From assembly GCF_000224145.3 (NCBI RefSeq), contig NC_020174.2, forward strand, positions 708,520 through 772,519: a stretch of 64,000 bases of DNA, written 5' to 3'. The notes under the pieces were generated by a model, which worked only from the letters and a program-made list of their open reading frames with translations, had not been told where the DNA came from and made no database searches. The DNA comes from Ciona intestinalis (taxonomy: Eukaryota > Chordata > Ascidiacea > Phlebobranchia > Cionidae). A program made the position numbers and the translations under genes. This document shows positions 35,344-48,300 of this stretch, piece after piece. How positions within the stretch are numbered: position 1 is the stretch's first letter; every line of letters begins with the position of its first letter.

Positions 35344-35867
35344 TCCAACAAAAATGTTTATCGCATTGTCTTTAAAACGATTATTTTGTAATAAATATAA
35401 CGTTTCAAAGTTTGGAACCTGTACATCAACCGTACACTGTGTATAGACATAGTTGCGATAAAAATGTTCTATGACAACAAATCGTATTTTATTCAATGAC
35501 CTCAAAATTCCTGACCTAGTTTCGTTTAAATAAAGCTTCTTTTTTACCGTTCTCGGTATTTCAATGACAAACGTTTAACCTTACTCAAACCGCAATAGCT
35601 TGTTTTACCCACTCCAAAATTGGGGTATCCGCGATATTTTTGCTGTTTTAAACGAAACACCTATACTATGACGTCACTAGTACTGCTCGTGACCTCTCAC
35701 CTACAAAGGTGAATGTCATGGCGGTGTTAGGTTCCCCATATATACAATATCTTCACAATGTTATAGCGTTCACACCATTAGCTTATACACGATAGCCAGA
35801 GCTTCACGCACGAGTTCCAGTTTCGTATCTCGTCCTTGCACGCAATCCGACAGCCTTAATTTTCAAT

Positions 35868-36066
35868 ATAGTAGAGTGGGGGAAGATGGGACACCTTTAA
35901 CACATAACATCCAAATATCGTGATGGTGTTTTAAACAATTAACAACGGTCTTTCGGAGTCATAAGCATACGGTTGACTAATTCTTTAAATGTTCTTTGTT
36001 TACTACCAAATGTGACGAGAAAATAGAATGAAAAGGTGTCCCATCTTCCCCCGACCTACTATATAA
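35868..36066 (+). mobile_element. Hairpin MITE, reference copy
   Basis: Well-preserved copy of about 195 bp. The termini tagagtgggggaagatggga and tcccatcttcccccgaccta are nearly exact inverted repeats of about 30 bp flanked by TA. The interior carries GCACATAA-type sequence, GTGTTTTAAACAATTAACAA, TTCTTTAAATGTTCTTTG and ACGAGAAAATAGAATGAAAA and has no coding capacity. TA at the target suggests mobilisation by a Tc1/mariner-type transposase (inference). About 40 whole or partial copies lie in this window in both orientations, all in introns or spacers. Confidence 0.9.
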
Positions 36067-36373
36067 AATATACATATATATATATATGCATAAAAAATAA
36101 ATCGACGATTCTATTTAATACAGAGCGCTATTTGTTTTAAAATACGTTAAAACCTTTTATGGTGTGCATATATTCTATATGGACGAGGTCTTACGGCGTG
36201 GTGCTTAACGGTATCTGAAGTTAACCAGAATTCACCAATAATTACGCTAATATGCAGCACACTGTTTTAAGATGCAATGTTATGTGTGTGTGGTGTACCT
36301 AAGTTTAAGCTCTTGTTTTACCACAGACCGGGCAATATGTTAGTCATATAAAGATATTGTAAATACTTTAAAC

Positions 36374-39300
36374 ATGGGGCGCAAACTGGAGTTGAATGAA
36401 TTGAGCGATGACGAGCAGAAGATGATTCTGGAAGTTATTCAAAGGGATTTTGATCTCCGGAAACAAGAAACAGAAAGAATAGGGTGGGTTATATATAGGT
36501 GATATGTGGTATAATTTTACTGGTATAATTTTAGTTATAAGCATGATACTGTGTTTTGGTTATTGCATTAAAACATCTATTCTCCGCGGGTGGGGTTTTA
36601 TTGCGAGACACGTAACTAAAGATGGGATTTATACCAGAATCGAACCATTTGACATTACCCCAATCGCATTAATGGTATACAATAAATTACAGAAAGACGT
36701 TTTGAATACAGACTTTGACCTGTTTGTAATACGTGCATGGAATTAGAGTCATAATAATTTAAGCCAGTTAACGTTTAGTTCCGTTTGTGGTTTTGAGTAG
36801 TTTAAAGACTTGAGTAAATACAATGTAAAGTTAACTCATAACTTATCCAAGTTAATAAGGAAGAGTTTACAAGCGAAAGATACGCGGATGACAACACGCT
36901 AGTAACATTCCTTCGACCAAATAATTTAATATGTCTTTGGTATTTCACTCGTGTTTGTATATGCGGCCAACCCGAAAAGTAAACGAACGAGTTGGTGCGT
37001 TATATGACGTAGCACGCCTGGTATAAAACTTGGTAATTTGGTTGCTGGATTGTACTTTATTTGTATTGGCGTTAACTTAACCTTAACTCTAACAAAGCCG
37101 GCAATTTATCAAAGTAATCAATTCAACATTGTGTTTGATTCACACCTAATTGCTTTTTGTGAACTGGGTTATTATAAGACTTATAGTTGCAAGTCATTCC
37201 CACTTATAATACAGCCCTACGCACCAGTGGTTATACCGTTTGTTGTCTATACGCATCAAAGAACACATATACCAATTGCATACGTGTGCTTATGGACCGT
37301 CGTACTGCATTTCGAACAATATTTACAGAATTGTATACACGTATCGTCGTCATAAAAATACGAATAGGAAATACAGGACATAAAACTATTACAAAAATGA
37401 ATATAGTAGATTAGTAGGGTGGGGGAAGATGGAACACCTTTAGCACATAATATCCAAACATCCTAATCGTGTTTTAAACAGTTAACAAAGGTCTTATATA
37501 AAAGTCGTGATGATAGGGTTTCATACTTTTTTAAATGCTTTTTGTTTACTACAAAATGGAACGAGAAAATAGAATAGTGTCCCATATTCCCCCACCCTAC
37601 TATAATTAATTTTTTCAATGTTCTAGGGAACTCTCAAAAACAATTTCTGAAACTGAGTCTGTCGAGGAGAAAACCTTGGATAATTGTGCCGTGTGTGGAA
37701 ATGGGTTTGTCTGGTTGTTCAGGCCCAAGGTTTGTATGGACATTTAAATATAATACCAACATATGACGTAGCTTGGAAAGTTAAATAGGATTTATTTGTC
37801 ATGTAGGCGCAATGTCTTCTGTGTAGATTTTACTTTTGTAAGAACAATGATCAATGTGGACTTGAGGAAAATGAGAAATGGTTTTGCTCGCTTTGCTACA
37901 GACAAAGGTAAGCGTGAAGTTACAGCTATGGTGCAGCAGTATTTTTCTCATTTTCAATTACACGCCCCTGATTCTCACTGTCGAGTTGTCACAGTCATGT
38001 ACATATATATATACACAACAAATGCTCGCTGTAGAATTCGAACACAATACAAAACTACACATAAAAAATCATTCATGCCCCATTTTGCCTTCTTACAAGC
38101 AAAAATCGACATATATTCATTGCAGTAAACACAAGCTTTTAAAGACTTCATGCCTCCTTTAAACAATACGCAATAATATCTTTCTACAAGGGAAGTGACG
38201 TCAAAATCAGCTGATTGGTTTTATCTTCAATTGAAATCAAAGTTTCGACGACACGGAGGAGCAAAGATCGTTCGCGAACTTTATAAGAAGAAAAAGATAC
38301 CAAATATCGGTGGGTGATGTGTTGTATATCATGTGGCGATAGGCCAACTCCAGCATACGTCAGTTCAATTAGAGAAGGGTTGGGAAGATGGTACACCTTC
38401 ACCACACAATACTTAAATAACAATTAACAACGGTTTATGGGAGTCGTGAGGATACGGTTTTATAGTTCTTTGATTGTTCTTTGTTTACTAACCAAACGAG
38501 ACGAGAAAATATAATGAAAAGCAGTGTCCCATCTCTCCCACCCTACTATATACCAGTTACAATATAGAGGTTACAATATATATACAATATACACATTAAC
38601 GATTCGGTAAACTCCTGAGCCTCTCAGCTTCAATTCTGAAACTTTAGAAATGTATTGCCAAGCATCCAGTTGGAAAAAATTCCCCTACTTATTATGCTTT
38701 TATTTTAACTACAGAAGAAGCACCCGAGAAACCGCCTCGTATTTTCACAACAACATCAACCGCTACTGGTAAGCATAATGTACTGGGTTGGAGTGGAGCG
38801 TGTATAAAGGTATAGGATCACAGGGTAAATCATATAGGACAGTTTACTCGGTCACTACGACACTATGAATGTTGCTTTACATTTCTAAACCACCATAACC
38901 CTATGAGTGATATAGATAGTTGGGGAATACGGGACACCGCACATAATGTTCAAAAATATTTGCTGACTTATATGTTTTAAACAATTAACAGCAATCCATG
39001 GAAGTGTGAATGCGGTTATATAGTAGGGTGGGGGAAGATAGGACACTTTTCGTTTAGTTTTCTCTTTCCATTTGGTAGTAAACAAAGAACATTCAATGAA
39101 TTATAAAACCGTATCCTCACGACTTCCACAGACCGTTGTTAATTGTTTAAAACACGATCGGACTATTTGTATATTATGTATTAAAGGTGTCCCATCTTCC
39201 CCCACCCTACTATATAGTTCTTTGAATTTTCTTTGTCTATCCTCAAATGGGTCAGGAAAAAAGATTGAAAAGGTGTTCCATCTTCCCCCATACTAATATA

Positions 39301-42300
39301 TATATATACGCAACAAATCATGTATAAAGAACACCACACAGTTACCTAAAAACAGCGAAGAAATGTAAAACAGCAGCGATAACAACTTGCTATGGATAAT
39401 ACAGAATTAGCATAGAACGCATTTCCAACTGGCAACCTGTATATCGACGTAATTATATACTTTACTATCAGATACCAAAGAAGAAGAAACCGACAATTCA
39501 ACACAAGATAATAAGGTAATTTTTTATAAAGTTTATGCAAGTTCTACATGTATGTATGGGTTGGAATAAAATGCTATATTTTCATTTTGTTTTCTCGTCC
39601 TAATTGGTAGTAAACAAAGAATATTTACAGAATTATAAAACCGTATCCTCACGACTCTAAAATAGCCTTGTTAATTGTTTAAACACGTTCAAGAAATATG
39701 GGATATTATGTGATAAAGTGTTCCATCTTACCCGCATTCCGATCGTGCACACTTAAAAATCATAAATCTTTCGTAAGACTCATAAACAGTGTTGTAACTG
39801 TTCGATAATAAGCGTCGTGTCCAGACACGACTGGATAACAACCCAGTTTTACTAAGTTTACCTACGGGTAAAAGGTTTTGGATAAAATCTTTCTGAAAAC
39901 ATTTCGTAGTTTTGACTACATGTAAACACAACAAATAAAAAGGCTCTAAAAAGGTTATCAGAAGCTGCTGTTGACGTCACACTTTTAACCAGGAATGGAT
40001 TTCTAGAACCAGAGTTACCAAAACTTAAAGTTATTTAAAAAACAAAGCAATAAATTGCTGTCATCTGGCTTTAAAATGTATCGCAACTACTATAAAACAT
40101 TTTCCAGTAAATTTGAAAATGATCGCCATTTGGAGCGGCGTTTTGTTAAAATACAATAGCACTTCCTATTTCTATTTTCCAGATTGAAATCGCAGTACAA
40201 ACTATAGACGAAAATGGAGTTACAGACACAGACGGAAGTAAGGATTTTACATTCCTAAATTATGCCTATAATTTTAAAATTTTGAGACGGGTTCTGATTG
40301 GTCCATAATTCCAGAAAGCCAGGATCACGTGCCGCCCAACTTTCAATCAGATATGAAGAGACAATTGGAAGAAGCGATCGCTGCTGTGTTGTTGCCACGT
40401 TTGGAAGAAAGTAAGTGACGTCATCAAAATAAGACGTCATAAAAACTTCGTCGTGTATGTTGAAACAGTGACAACATTTTGAATTATATTTATGACGTAA
40501 TGCATGTTGAAGTTGTGACGTCAGTATAAGTCGTTGTGACGTCAGTAGAAGTTGTTGTGACGTCAGTTGAAGGCATTGTGACGTCACTTTAAGACTGTGT
40601 TTGAAATCGTGACGTCATACATGCTTTGATTCCAGTGCACCAATCATCGAACAGAAACAGCGAAAATGACGCGGCGTCGGTGGCGGAAGAGACAATAGAA
40701 AGATTCTTACGTCAAATGGAAATGAAAGTAAGAAAATTGACAGAATGTTGCATGTTACGTCATCGTTGCATTATGCACAACTGTGTAAGAATGACTTCAT
40801 TTTCCTGTAACTGGGTTTATATACCTTGCATATTTGCATGTCCGTTTCTTTTCACAACTTTAACTTCCCCATCTGGTATTCGAACCGGCCATACTTGGTT
40901 CGATGCATTTTCTAATCTGCACGATTTACAATCTACTTCCCACATTAAATACGTGACAACGGTTCCGTTCCAATTCAAAACGAATTATCTTATATACGGC
41001 CTATAGACCCATTGAGCCATATAAAATCAAAGTATACAAAAAATAGCAATGGTTTCTAAATCGCAAAACCAGTGGTTCTCACCTTGTAGTCAATGACCAA
41101 TAGTTTGAATGACTGACCTTAAACATACAGAAATATTGTCACGGTTGCATGTATTACAACATATAACACATATCTGGCGCTCACTGCATGCATTTAACTC
41201 AAGACTACGTATTCTGGTGATGACGCAATGTTTGATGACGTAGAAGACGAGAATGATGCTCTTCTATGTAGATATTTACAAGACCACAAGCATAATATAA
41301 AGATGCGGTTTGCTCGCAAACTACAGGTGCATGGTGTATGATAATACTTATAAACGTTTGCAGTATTATAACTCTGACTTCACCATTCATTTACATAGTC
41401 TGCATGTTCAAAGTTTCCAAGTAATGGAATGCACTGTTTGCTGTTTAATTCAAGTAATTCTCCATTCTTATTCGAAATCTTGAGTGAGGTTTCATATTTT
41501 TTTCACATATTATTAGATTTGGGTAATGACCCCACCCCAGGTTCGGAGGTTCACTGACCCGTAAGACCTCACCCATATACAACATCCAAGTTACCCCTAG
41601 ATCATATAGACTCTAGAGTATATTGTGGAAGACAACTACAAATTCCGATACCATTGCGCCTGGTTCTTTAAATAGAGATCTTTTTAAATAAAGAGTTTTA
41701 GCAGAAACTTATTACACCGGAGAGCCTAAAACCATATAGTTCATTGTATATTTTACAGCAGGCATCTCCTCGTAGTAGTTTGGACGATTCTCCCTCATTG
41801 AGAAGAGACGTGGAGACGATGACAGAAGACAACACGGATAGTGAAATGGAATCTTTGCTTTCTTTTTCAGGTTGGCATTGGTTTGGGTTAATTCTTATAC
41901 GTATTTGTTTAGTAATGATAGTAGACTGACTCATAATTGGTATTGGCTAATATATGGAAGATCCTTTTTTGTGCAATTTTATGATAACCACAATGGTATC
42001 ACTTTGGGTTCATGATTCGAATGATAGTGTTTGTAAGGTGGTAATTGACATACCCAGGTTTATATACAGCATATCTAGCCGTTCCACATCACTCAAAGAG
42101 CAAAGTATCTAGTGGGGTGGGGGAAGATGGGACTACTATATGTGTTTGTATTTTTCAACAGGATCTGCTCGTTCATCACGCAGAGACAAAACTCCACTGT
42201 CAGAGCGAATGCGAAATTTAAGCCCCGACTCACGAAGGGAGGCTTTGAACCAGCGACCTTCCGTTCATGAGCAACGAATGAACGGACATGGGGCGGCAAG

Positions 42301-45300
42301 GAAAGACGAAATGATTGCTAAAGCTGACGTGGACGCTACGTTTGCCCAGTTATTAGGTTAGTTTAACGATTTAATTTAATATTTTCTGTCGTTTTAATGA
42401 GGTCCCAGCGTGACACGAGATGGGCGCGGAGATTTAGACCAGTTTTTCTGCGGTCACTTTTAGTAAAGGCGGCATATGCTTATTGTTGAGGTTGCAACAT
42501 GGCAGTGACAGTTTACAGACCTACGAGTTACACTTTACAGAAGACATAACAATTTGCACACAATATGAACCGCATTTAACTGCCATATCGCTCTGAATCG
42601 CCATATACAAGTTTTCCTGCATTACATAAAACACTGCTTTGCTTTGCACTTTTCTTGCCATTAGGTTAATTTAATATTTTCTCCACAACAAGTAAAAACA
42701 ACAAGGCGGGCGTTTACGACAAACGATATAATTAACGGGTCCTATATATTTTGAGATATTGTTCTGCGTGGATACAAAGCGCATTTAAATTTAATCTGAC
42801 CCTATGCATCTTATACACTTATAAACAGTACTATCATTTCTAAGTTATATAAACATAAAAAATAATTGAAACGTATTCTTATCCACAACAGAATCGAACC
42901 CTAACGACGAACAAGAACAAGAATTTTCCACCGAACTAGAATGCACAACGTTTGGTGATAAGTCACCACAGGACCATGAAAGACGCGACTCCAACACGAG
43001 TGAATCGTCAAACGATGAAAAATACAATGAAAGCATGGACGATAACTGGATGAGAATACCGAAGACTAAAACAAGGAAAATGAACTCTATAATGGCGGTA
43101 GGTGCATGGTGGGTTGTAAAACCTATGCTTCGTGTGATACTGCGTTTTAAGATAGTTGGCACATTATATTTCATATTCCCAAATCGCGCTTTTACAATTA
43201 TCAACACGCTTTTAAAGACGTGATGATACGGTTATAGTGGAGTGAGGTATGATGGATACCGTTAACACATAATTTCCCATGCTTTTAAATCGTGTTTTAA
43301 CAGTTAACAACGCCCTTTCAAAGTCTTGAGACTGAAGTTATATAATTCTGTAGAAATCTTCGTTTGCCACCAAATGGGACGATAAATAGAACGAAAATGT
43401 CCCATTTTTTACCCCACTATACTGTAAAGAAACGTAGACACAACTAAAGTAAGATATAATATCCCCATAGTTCATGGATATCAATAAAACGCTGTCATAT
43501 AAAGCGTATGATATATAGTGGAGTGGGGAAAGATGGGACACCTTTAGCACATAATATTCAAGTATCCTGATCGTGTTTTAAACAATTAACAACAGTATAT
43601 GTGAGTCGTGGGGATATAGTTTTATAATGCTTTGAATGTTCTTTGTTTACTGATAAATGGGACGAGAAAGTACAGTTAAAAGGTGTCTCATCTTCTCCCA
43701 CCCCACTGTAAATATTTCATAAACATTATTCCACAGACGGGTAGAACGAACGCTTACGTGCCGCTTTCTGATTCGCCGAGCGCCTACGATCACGTGAATG
43801 GTAACAACAGCGATAGTGACGTAGACAATTGCGCTGACGAGGATGAAATATGGCCTGTACAAGTCAGGTAAGAAAAAATACCAACATGACGTCATTTTAC
43901 ATGGCTACGACACATTTACACACAAACTTAGCTACGTAGTAACTCGTAGCGGGCATAAGGCCTATGAAATATAACAACCTATGACCACGCCACGCGACGA
44001 TAATAACTCATTAATTAATTTGGATTTTCTTCAGTAAAAACTTTAGCGAGGCCCCGACTCTTGGGTCAGAAAGTCGAGAAGTCGTCGATCCGGAACGATT
44101 ATTGATTGTTAGGAAACAAAGGAGCATTGAAGATGTTGATGACGCAATAATCGAATCAATGAACCGTGAATTGGAAAGTTCGAAAACGTTTGTTCGGAAA
44201 GAGGTATTTATGACGTCATAGTTGTTGGTGTTGCGGTAGTAATGGGCCAAGTCTAACCTAAGCGAATTATGACATTAATTCTTGTATTATCTATATACTG
44301 AACACATTGAGTACGCCATGTCTCTTGGTGTCTTACGATTTTTATCTTGAACGCTTCGGTTTAAAAATTAAAAACAACTTTAGTAATGTCGGAGTTTAAA
44401 AAAGGCTACTTGCCATTCTAACCTATAACACACGCGTAATGGGCAAACTCTAGCTTGATTTTTAGCTCCCCCAGCGTGCCTGCCATATAGGAGCTTATAA
44501 AATAGAAACTTAAAAATAAGTTAATACTGTCGTTTGTATCAGGGAGTTTCGCAACTGCCTTTAATCGAAGAAGAACCTGTTGTAGCCGTTGATCGAAACG
44601 CAAGGGAAATGTACCAGAAGGTGCTTCCCCTAACTAGTGCAGTGGCCGCTTTCCAGGGAAATAATTCCAGGTAAGAAATACGGGATATTGTAAATATAGT
44701 AAGGGGAAAGATGGGACACCTTTTCATATTATTTTCTCGTCCCACTTGGTAGTAAACAAAGAACATTCAATGAATTATAAAACCGTATCCTCACGACTGT
44801 AATAGACGGTTGTTAATTGTTTAAAACACGATCAGGATATTTGGATATTATGAGCTAAAGGTGTCCCATCTTTACCCTACCCTACTATATACGCAGTGGT
44901 GATTTTCTAAGAGATAAAGGAAAATACCTTTTTAGTTAACGCCAACTCAATTAAATACGTTTGATTTTTAACAGAGCTTCGAAGCAGAAACATGGATCCC
45001 AGGACTCAGCTTATAACTCGGAAAGTGACGCAACAATACGGTATGTGACGTATTACTGGGTGATCGGACATGAAGGCCTGTATAGGCATATTTTTCCAAT
45101 TAACTTCAATAAACTAACGACATATTCCTATTACAGATCACGCCTTAACGAAACATTTGAATCAGACACGTTCTCAAGCAGCTCGTCGCTAGATGGCAGT
45201 ATGCGGTCAACACACAAACAAAGGTATTTACCAAATCGTTTTATCCAAACCCAATTTACCACTGAAAATGTTTAATATTTTAAACACAACATTTTGCCTT

Positions 45301-48300
45301 GTGTGTAGTAAACTGATATATCTCACTTTGACAGATCAAGTCTATTTTACCCGGAAAAAGACGAAAAACGAAAAAGTCATCACGAAAAACAGCTTTATCG
45401 ACTAAAATCAAACGAAGAAATATTAAAAGACGACATAAGTTTCGGCGATCGACTCTCCGACGCCATCTCGCGGCAGTGGAATAATTCGGAAATGGCAAGT
45501 TTTGCGCTGCGTTTCTTTTTTATATTCCATCCTACGTTGGGTGGTCCTATAACATAGCATACCGTGGGACCTAAAATCTAGGCTAGAGTTTGCATATTAC
45601 CCATTAGTACCCTCCCGTTACGATGTAAGCGCTTAATTACTGAGGAACGGCGTAGGACTTGGTCAATTTTAACAGATTAACATAAATGATTGTTTTCATG
45701 TTCCAGGCAAATGATAACGGAGAGGTTTCATCTAGTTCTGAATCAGATGATAGCGACATAGAGACAGAAATAGAAGTCAAAGAAAAGGTAGAATGTTTAT
45801 AAATATATGACAGGAAAAAGGCCCAAATATATGGCCCATTAATCCTGATGTCACTCCTGACGTGACTCGATGAACAAAAGACTCATATCGAGTGAAACAT
45901 ACGAGTATATCTAAGGTGTTATCAACTTATCAGTATAATTGTATATGCTAAACTAGTTAAAGCCTTCTAATCGATAAAGTCCATATACTAATATGAAGGT
46001 AAACGTGAATACGATAACTGTGGTGACAAAGACGGAACAGGAGAACCAAGCAAGCAAACGCGATGATCATGAAGATGTGGAAACAGTTAAAGGGGAATAC
46101 AAAGTAGAGGAGGTAACTTGCAGTGATTTTGTTTACATGGTATAGACGTGTTCTATTCGATTCTACGTGGGTGGGGTCTTACAACGTAGCAAGCCGCGGG
46201 GCCCGAGATTTAGGTCAGAGAAACTTTTTTTACCCCAAACACCCAGGGTTCTACCGCACCGGTCGCGTAGAACGAGTATATGTAACTGTATAGTGGTGGT
46301 AAGATAACACTTTTTATTAAAAATGTGGAAAAAAATCTTGTGACAACAATGCGTTTTGTGATCTTAAAGACCTCAAAATCTCTTTACACTTACAATACAC
46401 ACCTCCCCACAACAGTATATAAATATACATTTAACAAGCATCTTTAAACGCAGGAGGATGTTTGTAGAGTTCACATCAAAGCTAAATATATAAAGGAAGG
46501 ATCGCTGGAAGAAAAACAAGAGAAAACTTCTTTAAGGAGTTCAACGTCGGATGAATCGTATACGGAACACGATATTGAAGTGAGACTAGTTAATTAACTG
46601 TTTATGGGGTAATGTTAACTCTGGCTAACTCTGCAATAGAATTGGTCTGCAATTATGGTTCGTTTTTGTCTCGTATAAAAAAAAAAATTCCATTTTTTTA
46701 ACTGAAACAGATCCATATGTGGTAGTACTGTATGGGTGTTGGGGAACTGCGGCCGGTGCGGCGTAAATTAAGCTTCCCTGGCTTGCCTCACCGTAGGGCT
46801 TGTCCATGTGAAATAGCATATAGCCTGGTTATTGGCACTAATCCTGTGAAATAAGTTTGACGGCGGGCATGAGGTATAAATAACCCTCTGTAAATGTTAT
46901 ACTCGACAGTCAGTATGAGGGATATGACGTAAACTTGGTCAGAATGGGCTTGGACAATGGGGCTCAAATGGGTTAAAACATTTATTTAAAAGCGAAAAGT
47001 CACATTTTTCACTAAGGCATCTTTTTAAATGCAAACAAAGTAAAATTTATGTTTTAACATGTGGATATGCTTAGGTTGCATTAGATGACGTGTCTATACA
47101 ATCGGAGGATCATCGAAACATTGAAGATGAACAAAGTCAAAGATCATACGATGGAGGAACGAATCAAGAGGAAGAAGAGGAAAAGAAACCAGGGTTCCAG
47201 GTGGGAGTTTGATTGACAGCTGTGGTGTAGCGTATGGTACGACATGGCTTACATTACTGGACGGCTAACATTCCATAATATACTGTAAGTGGGGCTCCGG
47301 TTAATGTTCTATACAGCGTGGGACGCCATGGGACCTGAGATTTAGACCAGAGGGGTCATTGCCCCAGACACCCAATCCAAAAGATCATATTTTTAGTCTG
47401 GTAGCAACAACAATATAGAATCAGTTAAGTTTACAGGAAAGGTTGGTAGGTATCGTAGGGTGGGGAAAGATGGGACACCTTTTCATTCTGTTTTCTCGTC
47501 GCATTAGGTAGTAAACAAAGAACATTCAAAGAATTATTAAACCTTATCCCGTTGTTAATTGTTTAAAACACAATCAGAGTATTTGAATATAATATGGTAA
47601 AAAGTGTCCCATCTTCCCCCAAAGTACTATATATTACAATGATATACGACAGTATAGGAACAAGTACGTAGCATTGTACGTCTATAACTCTATTGCGAAT
47701 TCAACATATAACCGAACTTGCGAACCATCAATGTATTCACACGAACATATATAGCAGTGATTCAACTTGAATTTAAACTGAATCAGACAAACAGAGATTA
47801 GACATTATGCGAACCTATCATACACATGTAAAAAGATAACAAACTTAAATACAGACGCAGATATGTTGTTCGCTAAGCTGGTCTGCTTATACACAGCTCA
47901 GGAATATATAAGTCTACAGTGTATAAGTCTTTAGAATGAACAAGTTGTACGACTGTGAGGCGCTGGACTGGATTGTCCCACTTCGACAAAATCCATCTTG
48001 GAAGTTTAGACTATTTAAGTTAAGGAAAAGCGACTGGTTCAACCCGGTAGGTATGAAACCGATCCTTGTGGCATAGCATTTACACACGTGAAGGCTATAT
48101 GCTGATAGTTAGTAATTATTTTAAGGAAATGATCTAACTTTAGCCCTATCCTAGGCAATCTGGCATGCTTCGCCGTAGGACATCGCACCAATATACAGCA
48201 TGATATAATTGTTTTGTGCCATATAAAAACTAAATTTATTATAATATTCAGGTCTAACTAATATTAAAGACATTGTGTAAAGAGAAGTGTATAAACACTC

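Larger units (their letters stand above)
32825..36373. other. Spacer between FUT and the Slac2-like gene
   Basis: Tandemly oriented genes. Contains a dispersed repeat piece at 32825-32890, the FUT poly(A) signal, MITEs (33258-33607, 35868-36066) and a 500-base gap. 33610-34840 and 35344-35867 show no recognised exon. A TGACGTCA lies near 35668. A Slac2-like 5' untranslated exon could be here but cannot be told from sequence. Confidence 0.5.

Noticed and set aside
34741-35505. Open frames of about 200-250 codons on both strands across 34844-35343
   Set aside because: They exist only because a 500-N gap contains no stops.
42845-43207. 120-codon minus-strand frame
   Set aside because: Antisense to the Slac2-like exon 42892-43097, which has proper splice sites and phase.
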